A DNA stretch of 64,000 nt from DTU072 sp050309775 (GTDB taxonomy: Bacteria; Bacillota; Clostridia; Christensenellales; DTU072), in NCBI GenBank assembly GCA_050309775.1, contig JBNRMV010000002.1:52807-116806 (forward strand). The letters are read 5' to 3'. Every line of letters starts with the position of its first letter. Positions within the stretch are counted from its first letter, which is position 1. A program made the translations under genes and the position numbers. Shown here one piece after another: positions 56,159-64,000 of this stretch. Under the pieces are notes generated by a model that worked only from the letters and a program-made list of their open reading frames with translations, made no database searches and was not told the DNA's origin.

Positions 56159-57807
56159 CTCAATCCAAAAATATTGCCGTCGCCGTCTATGCTCATTCTT
56201 TCGGCATTGGGGCTGGCGGACAACCCGGGCATAAGCAATATGTTTGTACAAACAGCAAGCACAAAACCTGCGCCGGCTCTTACTATGACTTCTCTTACGC
56301 TGAAATCAAAACCTTTCGGCGAACCAAGCGCGTTTGCATCGGAAGAAAAGGAGTATTGCGACTTTGCTATGCATACCGGCAAAGTTCTGTAAGCAAAGTT
56401 TTCTTCTATGATTTTAATCTGCTGCAATGCTTCTTCAGAAAAACTGACGCTGCCTGCGCGGTAAACTTTTTTGGCTATTTTTTCAATTTTTGTTTTCAGA
56501 GTATCGGTCAGTTCATACGCATATTCCAAATTTGTTTTTTGTTGACAAAGCGCCGTTACTTCTTTTGCAAGTTCCGTTGCGCCCTTGCCTCCGTCGGCAA
56601 AACAGGTGACGGGTATGGCTTTGACTCCAAGTTCAGCGCAAAGAGTTTTTATTAAGGTTATCTCCGCATCGGTGTCCGATGCAAATCTGTTTATGGCGAC
56701 AACGGCGGGCATTTTGAATACAGAGGTGAGGTTTTCAAGATGCGTCCTTACATTTTCAAAACCCGCTTTCAAAGCCTCAAGATTTTCTTCCTTGATTTGA
56801 GAATCCTCTACGCCGGCATTGAATTTTATGGAACGAACTGTGGCAACCAGCACGGCGCAGCGCGGAGAAAGATTGCCCAAGCGGCACTTGATGTCAAAGA
56901 ATTTTTCGCCGCCCAGTTCGGCGCCGAAGCCTGCCTCTGTTATGGTATATTCGGAATGCGCCAGAGCAGTACGGGTGGCAACAATGCTGTTGCAACCGTG
57001 AGCAATGTTGGCGAACGGGCCGCCGTGAACGATGGCGGGGGTGCCTTCAAGAGTTTGCACAAGGTTTGGTTTCAAGGCTTCCTTCAAAAGAATGGTCATG
57101 GCTTCTTGCGCTTTCAAATCACGAACGGTAATTTCTTCTCCGCTTAAGTCATAGCCTATGACTATTTTTGACAGCCGCTCCTTCAAATCGCTTATTGAAG
57201 AAGAAAGGCACAGCACAGCCATAATCTCTGACGCTGCCGTAATGACAAAGCCGTCGTTTCTTGGTACGCCGTTTATATCGCCGCCGAGGCTGACCCTGAT
57301 TTCTCTCAACGCTCTGTCGTTGAGGTCAATACACCTTTTCCAGACGACATTTGCAATTCCCAAAGAGTTGCCTTGTTTAATATGATTGTCTATCAGTGCC
57401 GACAACAGATTGTTTGCCGAGGTTATGGCGTGAAAATCACCGGTAAAGTGCAGGTTTATGTCCTCCATAGGAACAACTTGCGAATAGCCGCCGCCACAGG
57501 CGCCGCCCTTTATGCCAAAGACCGGACCAAGTGAAGGCTCGCGCAAAGCAAGACAACACCTTTTGCCCAAAAGCGACAGCGCATCTGCAAGACCTATGCT
57601 GACTGTGGTTTTGCCCTCGCCGTAGCGTGTGGGGTTCATTGCCGTCACAAGCACCAGATTGCCTTTCTGTTCCTTGTCATGCAAGTTGATTTTTGCTTTA
57701 TATCTGCCGTAACTTTCAATATCTTCTTGATTCAGACCCAACCTCTCGGCTATGTCAGAGATAGCTTTCATTTGTACACTTCTTGCGATTTCGACATCGG
57801 TTTTCAT
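56155..57807 (-). CDS. fhs: Formate-tetrahydrofolate ligase
   Basis: It makes 10-formyl-THF from formate, ATP and THF, feeding one-carbon metabolism. The nucleotide-binding RYGEGKTT (61-68), the REPSLGPVFGIKGGACGGGYSQV stretch and HFTGDFHAI are classic. 550 residues is normal. The start overlaps feoB by four bases (ATGA), so it is translated with the iron transporter. Formate from a glycyl radical enzyme reaction could feed it, though the GRE in this window is not a clear formate producer. Confidence 0.95.
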   Translation of the reverse strand: MKTDVEIARSVQMKAISDIAERLGLNQEDIESYGRYKAKINLHDKEQKGNLVLVTAMNPTRYGEGKTTVSIGLADALSLLGKRCCLALREPSLGPVFGIKGGACGGGYSQVVPMEDINLHFTGDFHAITSANNLLSALIDNHIKQGNSLGIANVVWKRCIDLNDRALREIRVSLGGDINGVPRNDGFVITAASEIMAVLCLSSSISDLKERLSKIVIGYDLSGEEITVRDLKAQEAMTILLKEALKPNLVQTLEGTPAIVHGGPFANIAHGCNSIVATRTALAHSEYTITEAGFGAELGGEKFFDIKCRLGNLSPRCAVLVATVRSIKFNAGVEDSQIKEENLEALKAGFENVRTHLENLTSVFKMPAVVAINRFASDTDAEITLIKTLCAELGVKAIPVTCFADGGKGATELAKEVTALCQQKTNLEYAYELTDTLKTKIEKIAKKVYRAGSVSFSEEALQQIKIIEENFAYRTLPVCIAKSQYSFSSDANALGSPKGFDFSVREVIVRAGAGFVLAVCTNILLMPGLSASPNAERMSIDGDGNIFGLS

Positions 57808-59873
57808 TTATCGACTCCTTTTTTCTTCTTTAGGTATTTGTATAAGTATACTGCGCCCAGCGCAACGACGGTTGTTATTAGCGGCGCCAGCACTATCCAC
57901 CTGTTATAGCCGTACAGTCCGCCTATGTTGTATATTAAGAATGATACTAAATAAGCAGTGGACAGTTGAAAGCTCATTGCAATAAACATCCACTTTGTTG
58001 ACCCCATTTCCTTTCTTGTGGCACCCAAAGCCGCAATACAAGGAAAAGACAGCAACACAAACACCATAAACGAATATGCCGCAAGGGGGGTGAACATTCC
58101 GCTCAATGCGGCATTCAGGTCGCCTCCGCCAAGCAGTATCGACAACGAGGAAACAACACTTTCTTTGGCAAATGTGCCGGCAAGTAACGCAACAGCCGCG
58201 CGCCAATCGCCGAAGCCCAGCGGTGTGAACAGCGGCGCTATTACATTGCCTATTGAGGCAAGCAAGCTGCGGTCAGCCTCTACCATTTCGAATTTCCAGT
58301 TGAAATTTTGCAGCGCCCACAGCGCGACAGAGGCAATAAAGATTATTGTTCCGGCCTTTATTATAAACGATTTTGACTTTTCCCACAACTCAAGCAATAC
58401 ATTCTTGGCTTGTGGCAGACGGTATTGCGGCAGCTCCAGCATGAAAGTATCCGACTGCGTTTTGAATAGGCGCAACTTTTTGAGCAGCAGACCGCCGACA
58501 ATAACCATGACAATTCCCAACAAATACATTGAAGGAGCTACAAAGGCGTTGTCGGGGAAGAATGCGCCGACAAACAACGCAAACACCGGCAGTTTTGCCG
58601 AACAGGGAATGAAAGGAGTCAGCATAATCGTCAGTCGCCGCTCATCGTTGTTTTCGACGGTACGCGCGCTCATTATGGCGGGTACGGAGCAACCGCAGCC
58701 AATTATCATAGGAATAAAGGATTTGCCGGAAAGCCCTATTTTTTTGAACAGTCTGTCCATAATATACGCAACACGCGCCATATAGCCGCAGCCTTCGAGC
58801 AGTGAAATGAACAAAAAAAGCATTATAATTTGCGGCAAGAAGGTCAATATTGTGCCCACGCCTGTTATTACCCCGTCAACTACAAGCCCAATGAGCCAGG
58901 GCGCTATGTCGGAATTCTCCATGCTCCGCCTTGTCCAATCGGTGAACATTTCCAGCACTCTTTCCATGGCGTTCAGCCCCAGATTACCCACGGTTTGGAT
59001 AGAAATAAAATACATCAGCCATATTACCAACGCAAAAATAGGAAAAGCAAGGTATTTGTTGGTGACTACCTTGTCAATCTTTTCGGTAAGCGCCGCGCGC
59101 CTGTTTAGCTTTTTTGTTTGCAAGGAGGCGACGATTTTTTCGATATACGCATAACGCAGGTTGGAGATTATTTCTATGCTCTTTTCGCCATATCGGGATT
59201 GCGCAGAGTGGACTATGTCTTCGACAAACTGCTTGTCGGCGACCTCATTCAGCATTATGGCGTCCAGCTCAAATAATTTTATGGCGGTAAATCTGTCCGC
59301 TGACAACTTGTTTGCAATCTCCGCAAGGGATTTTTCAATATCTTGCGGAAAAACTATGCTTCTTGCTTCGGATTTGCGGTTCGATTGACTGCGGCACAAC
59401 TCCATCAGCTTTGTGATATTGCGGTTTTTTAATGCGGAAATGGACATCGCGCGAATGCCAAGCGTGTCGGACAACTTGTTCTCATCAATGGTTATGCCGT
59501 TTGCTTCCAGTTCGTCAAGCATGTTCAGCGCAACAACGACATTTATGCCCGTTTCAAGCAGCTGCGTTGTCAGGTATAAATTACGCTCCAGGTTTGTGGC
59601 GTCAATAATGTTGATTATTAAATCGGGCTTGTCGTCAAGCAGATAATCACGAGCAATTTTTTCTTCAAGCGAATAGGGGGTCAGCGAATAAATGCCCGGT
59701 AAGTCAACTATTGTGATGGATTTGTCTTTGTGATAAACCCCCTGTTTTTTTTCAATAGTGACACCCGGCCAGTTGCCCACCGTTTGCCGCATTTTAGTCA
59801 GAGCGTTAAAAAGTGTGGTTTTGCCTGAATTGGGATTGCCTATCAGCGCAATGCGCAAACTTTGTTGAGTCAC
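57804..59873 (-). CDS. feoB: FeoB, ferrous iron transporter
   Basis: A 689-residue membrane protein with an N-terminal G-protein domain (G1 GNPNSGKTT at 12-20, G3 DLPG, G4 NMLD). Then comes the FeoB helical spacer and about nine membrane helices with MIIGCGCSVPAI and PCSAKLPV pore motifs. The start is GTG 59873, overlapping the feoA stop (GTGA), with GGAGG eight bases upstream. Confidence 0.96.
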   Translation of the reverse strand: MTQQSLRIALIGNPNSGKTTLFNALTKMRQTVGNWPGVTIEKKQGVYHKDKSITIVDLPGIYSLTPYSLEEKIARDYLLDDKPDLIINIIDATNLERNLYLTTQLLETGINVVVALNMLDELEANGITIDENKLSDTLGIRAMSISALKNRNITKLMELCRSQSNRKSEARSIVFPQDIEKSLAEIANKLSADRFTAIKLFELDAIMLNEVADKQFVEDIVHSAQSRYGEKSIEIISNLRYAYIEKIVASLQTKKLNRRAALTEKIDKVVTNKYLAFPIFALVIWLMYFISIQTVGNLGLNAMERVLEMFTDWTRRSMENSDIAPWLIGLVVDGVITGVGTILTFLPQIIMLFLFISLLEGCGYMARVAYIMDRLFKKIGLSGKSFIPMIIGCGCSVPAIMSARTVENNDERRLTIMLTPFIPCSAKLPVFALFVGAFFPDNAFVAPSMYLLGIVMVIVGGLLLKKLRLFKTQSDTFMLELPQYRLPQAKNVLLELWEKSKSFIIKAGTIIFIASVALWALQNFNWKFEMVEADRSLLASIGNVIAPLFTPLGFGDWRAAVALLAGTFAKESVVSSLSILLGGGDLNAALSGMFTPLAAYSFMVFVLLSFPCIAALGATRKEMGSTKWMFIAMSFQLSTAYLVSFLIYNIGGLYGYNRWIVLAPLITTVVALGAVYLYKYLKKKKGVDK

Positions 59874-60100
59874 TTTTGTTCCTCCACAAGTATGTTCCTT
59901 GCATCGGCTTTTCTTATGGCAAGGTCAAACCCCCTAAGGCTAATCAATATAGGGTCGCCAAGAGGCGCGGTGCCTTTGACACAAACCGTGGCGCCTTTTG
60001 TCAGCCCCATGTCCATAAGACGGGTTTTTGTTGCGTCCCGTACCAATATATCTTTTATGGTGGCCCTGTTGCGGGCGCCTATATCCAGTAGTGTCGTCAA
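59870..60100 (-). CDS. feoA: FeoA, SH3-like partner of FeoB
   Basis: A 76-residue SH3-like protein that supports FeoB. TTG 60100 is chosen as the start because GGAGG (60110-60106) lies five bases upstream and the product then begins MTTLLD, as is usual for FeoA. The ATG at 60112 lacks a ribosome binding site. RLMDMGLTKG and DPILISLRGFDLAIRKADA are the family segments. It heads the feoA-feoB-fhs operon under a palindromic operator. Confidence 0.9.
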   Translation of the reverse strand: MTTLLDIGARNRATIKDILVRDATKTRLMDMGLTKGATVCVKGTAPLGDPILISLRGFDLAIRKADARNILVEEQK

Positions 60101-60117
60101 TGCAGCCTCCATGCGTG

Positions 60118-60135
60118 AGTTAGCATATGCTAACT
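60118..60135 (-). promoter_or_regulatory. Perfect 18-bp palindrome, likely metal-regulator operator of feoAB
   Basis: AGTTAGCATATGCTAACT reads the same on both strands. It lies just downstream of the predicted start site of the feo operon (about 60138). The TTAGC...GCTAA arms resemble DtxR/IdeR-type operators rather than the Fur box. Binding would block transcription when iron is plentiful. The regulator gene is not in the window. Confidence 0.7.
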
Positions 60136-60144
60136 GATGTTAAT

Positions 60145-60173
60145 ATCATATTCCCAAAGCCAATTTTAGTCAA
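60145..60173 (-). promoter_or_regulatory. Promoter of the feoA-feoB-fhs operon
   Basis: On the minus strand TTGACT (60173-60168) and TATGAT (60150-60145) are 17 bases apart. Transcription would start at the upstream edge of the palindrome at 60118-60135. Confidence 0.75.
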
Positions 60174-60340
60174 ATGTAATCGCATACATTTTTGTTATTG
60201 TCTTGTAAATAAATAGTAAAACAAATTTCCGGGCATGCCGATGTTCAAATCCGTTTAATTTTGTGACATGCCGCAACCCCAGTCCTTAATATTGTATAAT
60301 ATATAATCAATAAATATGTAAAAACCCATACGCTAAAAAG

Positions 60341-60358
60341 AACCCTGCAAGCAGGGTC
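60341..60358 (-). terminator. Terminator of the 514-residue lipoprotein gene
   Basis: On the minus strand ACCCTGC pairs with GCAGGGT over a 2-base loop, followed by TCTTTTT. It lies about 20 bases past the stop. Confidence 0.85.
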
Positions 60359-60379
60359 TTTTGCGGTTTGAAAATGCTT

Positions 60380-61924
60380 TCATTCTAGTATGCTTTCTAT
60401 GGTATATCCGTCATAAACCTGAAGAGATTTGTAAGTAGAAAGAAGTTCTGACTGCACATAAAAGGTGATGGGGAGTTTTTTGATTTCTTCTCCGTCTGAA
60501 AAACTAAATGCGTATGTTTCAAGCGCAGGCGCTGCGTCACAGTTCAGGGTGACGCTTGTCAAAGCCGTGCAGTTATAAAAAGCCTCTTCGCTTATTCTGA
60601 ATACGCCTTTGGGCAGCGTAATACTTTCCAAGGCTGCGCAGCCATAAAAAGCCTTATCGCTGACTTGCATCAGGCGGCTGTCGGGCGATATATGAACATT
60701 GTTCAGCGAAACGCAGCCATTAAAAGCTTTCATTTCAATGTTTCCCACGCTGTCGGGAATGTTGACTTGGGTCAGCTTGTCGCAGCCGTCAAAAGCCGCA
60801 GTGGGTATGGCTACAAGATATTGGGTCGGCAAAAAGGTCACCGTCTCAAGAGCCGTCACGATAGGGTCATCCTGCATAATTCTTGCGCTGAATGCGTTTA
60901 CGCCGATTTCGTCAATTGTTTCGGGAATGGTAATGTGTTTTATTTGCGGACATCGCGCAAAGGCATTGGGCGCAATTTTTGTCACTGCTTTGCCGTTGTA
61001 AGTGTTGGGAATGATGACGGTTTCGGGCATATTTTGTCTGTCATTGGCGCGAACGGTGTAATATCTTCCGCCGCTGTTGTGCTCAAAGGTAAAATACGCT
61101 TCATCGGTAGCGGCGTTGGGGGTAATCCATAGGGCATAGAGGTTTAGGTCTGCTTTTATTACTGAGTTTAGCTCGAAAGAAAATCGGGTTTTCAAATCCT
61201 CGTCACTGTACCAATCAAAAAATACAAACCCGTCTTTTGTTGGCGCATCGGGGCGCAAAAGTTGGGAGCCGTAAAAATCTGTTATGGGCGCAATTTCTGT
61301 GCCGCCGTCAGTGTGGTATGTAATGGTATATTTGTTCGGGGTATAGTTGTATTCATAGACGGCTTTTACTGTGATATTTTGTGTAAGGTTCGTATAATCC
61401 TTTTTGTCCCATTCGGCTTTGGTGACTGCGGCGGTGTGTCCTGTCATTGCCGGGGGTGTGTATTCGGGTATTTCGGGAATGTCCGTGAGTGTGCCGCCAT
61501 AAGTAACGGTGCGGATGATATTTTCAAAGTTTTTGTAGTTGCCCGATGAAAAGGTAACCACAATGTCGCTTTTGATTGCTGAAACTGTGTAATTGTGTGT
61601 CTTTGTTTTGCCGTCGGATTGCAACAAAATGGTGACATAGTATTCTCCGTCGGCTTGAATTTGCAAAACGCGGTTGTTTTCGACGGTTATTTGCTTGTTA
61701 TCCTTATCGGTTACGGTTACTACCAGCGAATAATCGTGTTTTTTGGCGAACTTGTCGAGGTTTTCGATGCTATAACGCAGAGTATAGGTACCCTCCGGGA
61801 GATTGTAAACATTGTCACCGGTGATAGTGATATCCTCAAAAGAAATTTTTGGCGCGCAAGAAACCAGCGCGCAGCATGCGAGCAGCAGACAGATTATTAT
61901 TGTTATGTGACAGACTTTACGCAT
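60380..61924 (-). CDS. Lipoprotein with InlB B-repeats and BspA LRRs
   Basis: A 514-residue surface lipoprotein. The signal peptide ends in the lipobox LVSC (Cys23). A beta domain (about 30-120) is followed by two InlB B-repeat-like units, one of the YGGTLTDIPEIP form and one with GFVFFDWYSDEDL. About six LRR_5 repeats occupy 300-480. AAGGAG lies four bases before ATG 61924. It is the smallest of the five repeat proteins in the window. Confidence 0.9.
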   Translation of the reverse strand: MRKVCHITIIICLLLACCALVSCAPKISFEDITITGDNVYNLPEGTYTLRYSIENLDKFAKKHDYSLVVTVTDKDNKQITVENNRVLQIQADGEYYVTILLQSDGKTKTHNYTVSAIKSDIVVTFSSGNYKNFENIIRTVTYGGTLTDIPEIPEYTPPAMTGHTAAVTKAEWDKKDYTNLTQNITVKAVYEYNYTPNKYTITYHTDGGTEIAPITDFYGSQLLRPDAPTKDGFVFFDWYSDEDLKTRFSFELNSVIKADLNLYALWITPNAATDEAYFTFEHNSGGRYYTVRANDRQNMPETVIIPNTYNGKAVTKIAPNAFARCPQIKHITIPETIDEIGVNAFSARIMQDDPIVTALETVTFLPTQYLVAIPTAAFDGCDKLTQVNIPDSVGNIEMKAFNGCVSLNNVHISPDSRLMQVSDKAFYGCAALESITLPKGVFRISEEAFYNCTALTSVTLNCDAAPALETYAFSFSDGEEIKKLPITFYVQSELLSTYKSLQVYDGYTIESILE

Positions 61925-61955
61925 TTTACTCCTTCAAGGTATCCCAAACAGCTTA

Positions 61956-61984
61956 ATTATAGCTGAAAAGTGTTGCTATGTAAA
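61956..61984 (-). promoter_or_regulatory. Promoter of the 514-residue lipoprotein gene
   Basis: On the minus strand TTTACA (61984-61979) and TATAAT (61961-61956) are 17 bases apart, about 32 bases before the ATG. Confidence 0.75.
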
Positions 61985-62047
61985 CACAATTACCAATAGC
62001 AAAATCTTAAATAAAGCTGTAACAGATTGCAACAAAAGCTGTATTTT

Positions 62048-62098
62048 TGTGGATAACTACACCTCATTGTGGATAACTCAGCCATAAATTGTGGACAA
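62048..62098 (-). promoter_or_regulatory. Cluster of three DnaA-box matches
   Basis: On the minus strand TTATCCACA occurs exactly at 62056-62048 and at 62076-62068, and TTGTCCACA at 62098-62090. The spacing is 20 and 22 bases, so all face the same helix side. The cluster lies in a 419-base divergent intergenic region that is otherwise AT-rich and gene-free. It could be a DnaA-regulated promoter, a DnaA titration site or part of an origin. dnaA, dnaN, rpmH and other usual origin genes are absent. Confidence 0.7.
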
Positions 62099-62228
62099 CT
62101 TAGCAAAAAAGACCCAAATAATGAATAGACTTCAATGTTTTCGGGTACCCATTCTGCGCTTATATTTCATGATGATTTGTCAAGGTATTTTGCGTTGAAT
62201 AAAATGTTTCACACGAGTGGCTTTGTTC

Positions 62229-62257
62229 TTGCTATAAGGATATGTTTGTAATATAAT
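62229..62257 (+). promoter_or_regulatory. Promoter of the RlmD-type methyltransferase gene
   Basis: TTGCTA (62229-62234) and TATAAT (62252-62257) are 17 bases apart, giving an 80-base leader with no strong ribosome binding site. Confidence 0.6.
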
Positions 62258-62343
62258 GGAATATAAAACTGCTGATCTCAAAGAAGGCAAGGCGGACTAA
62301 AAGGCATAAGCGACTGATCAATTGTTGCAGGGCTAATAAAAAA

Positions 62344-63708
62344 ATGATAAAACAAAACGATATATTGGAATTGGATATTATAGATTACGGCTCAAACGGC
62401 GAGGGCGTTGCAAGGCATGAGGGCGTTGTTATATTTGTACCGTTTGCCATAAAAGGCGAGCGAGCAAAGGTCAAAATAACTTATGTCAAAAGAGCCTTTG
62501 CCACGGCGCAATTGCTGGAAGTCATCAAAGCCTCACCCTTTCGGCAGCAGCCCGTTTGCAACAGGTTTATGCGTTGCGGTGGTTGCAACCTGCTTCATAT
62601 CAAATATGATGAGCAGTTGCGGCTGAAAAAAGGTATTTTGGATACCGCATTGAGAAAGAATATTTACGATGAGTTGGCAATTGCCGATTGTATCCCCAGC
62701 AAAAAGGTTTTGGGCAGCCGAAACAAGGTGCAGTTGCCGTTTGGCATAGTCAACGGCAGGGCGGCGCTGGGTTTTTTTCGAGAGAATACGCATAAGATTG
62801 TTTCGATTACAAAATGTTTTTTGCATGAGGATTGGCTGGAAAAGCTCATCGCAACAACGCTGAACTTTGTAAACGGCAACGGCATATCGGTCTATGATGA
62901 AATTAGCCGCAAAGGGCTGTTGCGCCACCTTGTGGCAAGATATATTGATAATCAGCTTTGCCTTGTGTTGGTAATAAACGGCAGACAGTTGCCGAAGTCG
63001 GAAGTTTATATCGAGATGCTTTCAAAAGACTTTGACAACTTTTCGCTTTTTTTGTCGGTGAACACCAAGAAAACCAATGTGATTTTAGGCAACGAGCTTA
63101 TTCCTGTGGTTGACAAGCCTTTTATTATTGATGTTCTTGGTATCAAAATAAGGCTCAACCCTTTGTCATTCCTGCAAGTAAATGATTATATCCGCGATGA
63201 GATTTATTCCGCTGTGATAGAAAAAACATCTTCAAGCGACATTGTTATCGACGCTTTCAGCGGTGTGGGAATAATCGGCGCAGTGCTGGCAAAGAGCGGC
63301 GTAAAAAAAGTCTATAACATTGAGCTTGTGCCACAAGCCATAGCAGATGCCAACGCTCTTGCCGGACAAAACGGCATATCCGACAAGGTGACCAATATTT
63401 GCGGCGACACAGCCCAGGAGTTGCCGAAGTTGCTGAAAGAAATAAAAGAAAACAATGCCCCGTTGCCCAACATAAGTATCATCTTGGACCCACCCCGAAA
63501 AGGCGTGACGCAAGCCGTCATCGACACCCTGAACGATATAGATTTCCCACTCAACCTTATCTATATCTCCTGCAATCCGGCTACCCTTTCCCGAGATTTA
63601 TTTTTATTGACAAAAAATGACAATTATGCTATAAATTCGATAACACCGTATGATATGTTTCCGAATACGAGGCATGTGGAGATAGTATGTTTAATGTCTA
63701 GAAAGTGA
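62344..63708 (+). CDS. 23S rRNA (uracil-C5) methyltransferase, RlmD/RumA/TrmA family
   Basis: A 454-residue RNA methyltransferase. An N-terminal TRAM domain (about 1-60) is followed by Fe-S cysteines C72, C78 and C81, with a likely fourth near ITKCF. The SAM-binding IDAFSGVGIIG and the catalytic Cys in YISCNPATLSRD complete the set. It modifies a uracil in 23S rRNA (or tRNA). The RlmD/RlmC choice is not settled. The ribosome binding site is weak. Confidence 0.92.
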   Translation: MIKQNDILELDIIDYGSNGEGVARHEGVVIFVPFAIKGERAKVKITYVKRAFATAQLLEVIKASPFRQQPVCNRFMRCGGCNLLHIKYDEQLRLKKGILDTALRKNIYDELAIADCIPSKKVLGSRNKVQLPFGIVNGRAALGFFRENTHKIVSITKCFLHEDWLEKLIATTLNFVNGNGISVYDEISRKGLLRHLVARYIDNQLCLVLVINGRQLPKSEVYIEMLSKDFDNFSLFLSVNTKKTNVILGNELIPVVDKPFIIDVLGIKIRLNPLSFLQVNDYIRDEIYSAVIEKTSSSDIVIDAFSGVGIIGAVLAKSGVKKVYNIELVPQAIADANALAGQNGISDKVTNICGDTAQELPKLLKEIKENNAPLPNISIILDPPRKGVTQAVIDTLNDIDFPLNLIYISCNPATLSRDLFLLTKNDNYAINSITPYDMFPNTRHVEIVCLMSRK

Positions 63709-63774
63709 TGTCCAGAAAGCCTTGAGAATACTGAGTTTTATAAAATGAAAGTAAATCTGTCTACTCGACTTAAG

Positions 63775-63818
63775 CCCTCGATATGTGTACGTGGAAACAT
63801 ATCGAGGGTATATTTTTG
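63775..63818 (+). terminator. Terminator of the rRNA methyltransferase gene
   Basis: CCCTCGATATGT (63775-63786) pairs perfectly with ACATATCGAGGG (63797-63808) over a 10-base loop, followed by TATATTTTTG. Confidence 0.88.
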
Positions 63819-64000
63819 TGCAAAATTTGAGCTAGAATATGGGTAGGGTTGAGTTGACAGATTAGATATATCTATAGGGTTGAGGAGATAGAATGGATGT
63901 GACATTCTATACACCTGACAATAGGATTTAGAGTAATAATTATTGAATTCAAATCAAAAATCATGCGAACTTAAAGAAAATGTTTGCAAAATAATGATGC
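63819..64000. other. Intergenic tail without a supported gene
   Basis: It holds a 12-codon frame at 63893-63931 with GAGGAG in front (MDVTFYTPDNRI), overlapped by an 8-bp hairpin ATAGAATG/CATTCTAT. It also holds a repeat element resembling 5901-5926. Nothing else is visible before the window ends. Confidence 0.4.

Noticed and set aside
58018..58785. Plus-strand open frame of 255 codons within feoB
   Set aside because: Antisense to a well-conserved gene, low-complexity Ser/Thr/Asn composition, no start signal.
62041..62100. Calling this the chromosomal origin
   Set aside because: Three DnaA boxes alone do not make an origin; dnaA, dnaN, rpmH and gidA are missing and no clear unwinding element was identified. 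It is kept as a regulatory site only.

Overview
The window looks like a chromosomal segment from an anaerobic, endospore-forming member of the Clostridia, probably an uncultured gut-type lineage. Three sporulation/germination genes (spoIIR, sleB, ypeB) point to a spore former. A glycyl radical enzyme, FeoAB and formate-tetrahydrofolate ligase point to anaerobic life. Lipoprotein signals, a sortase-free membrane-anchored giant protein and strong AGGAGG-type ribosome binding sites point to a Gram-positive. Taxonomy is inference; no rRNA is present.

Layout. 1-5466: a long, structured leader followed by a tight five-gene operon in which an Erm-type 23S rRNA methyltransferase is translationally packed against a complete carbohydrate ABC importer. 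5467-6606: non-coding, with a tRNA-Thr(GGT) and two tandem truncated copies of its 5' half. 6607-8485: sugar-phosphate isomerase/deaminase-like SIS protein and an aldo/keto reductase. 8650-17154: a giant lipoprotein built of BspA-type leucine-rich repeats. 17224-19798 (minus): spoIIR-sleB-ypeB. 19868-25664: DUF421 membrane protein, a 1136-residue repeat lipoprotein and a ClC transporter. 25846-28265: KDPG aldolase, KDG kinase and an FAH-family hydrolase in one operon. 28448-35779: a 2443-residue multidomain surface protein. 35903-41490: small redox protein, AEC transporter with an unknown partner, Crp/Fnr regulator coupled to a PHP hydrolase, and a GPH-type sugar symporter. 41744-45037: a single ORF that joins a radical-SAM glycyl radical activase to a full glycyl radical enzyme. 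45178-49141: YjbQ, aminotransferase, M29 aminopeptidase and acyltransferase. 49191-54206 (minus): a frameshifted ABC ATPase-permease and another LRR lipoprotein. 54254-60100: asparaginase, a tiny acidic protein, an SDR reductase, and the overlapping feoA-feoB-fhs operon. 60380-61924: a fifth repeat lipoprotein. 61925-62343: divergent promoter region carrying three DnaA-box matches. 62344-63708: RlmD/RumA-type RNA methyltransferase.

The strongest candidates for something undescribed are the activase-glycyl radical enzyme fusion (41744-45037), the erm-plus-sugar-importer operon with its 500-nt leader (1-5466), and the truncated tRNA-Thr tandem array (6104-6425). The five BspA/InlB-repeat proteins scattered between housekeeping genes suggest that a large part of this organism's coding capacity is spent on adhesin-like surface display.
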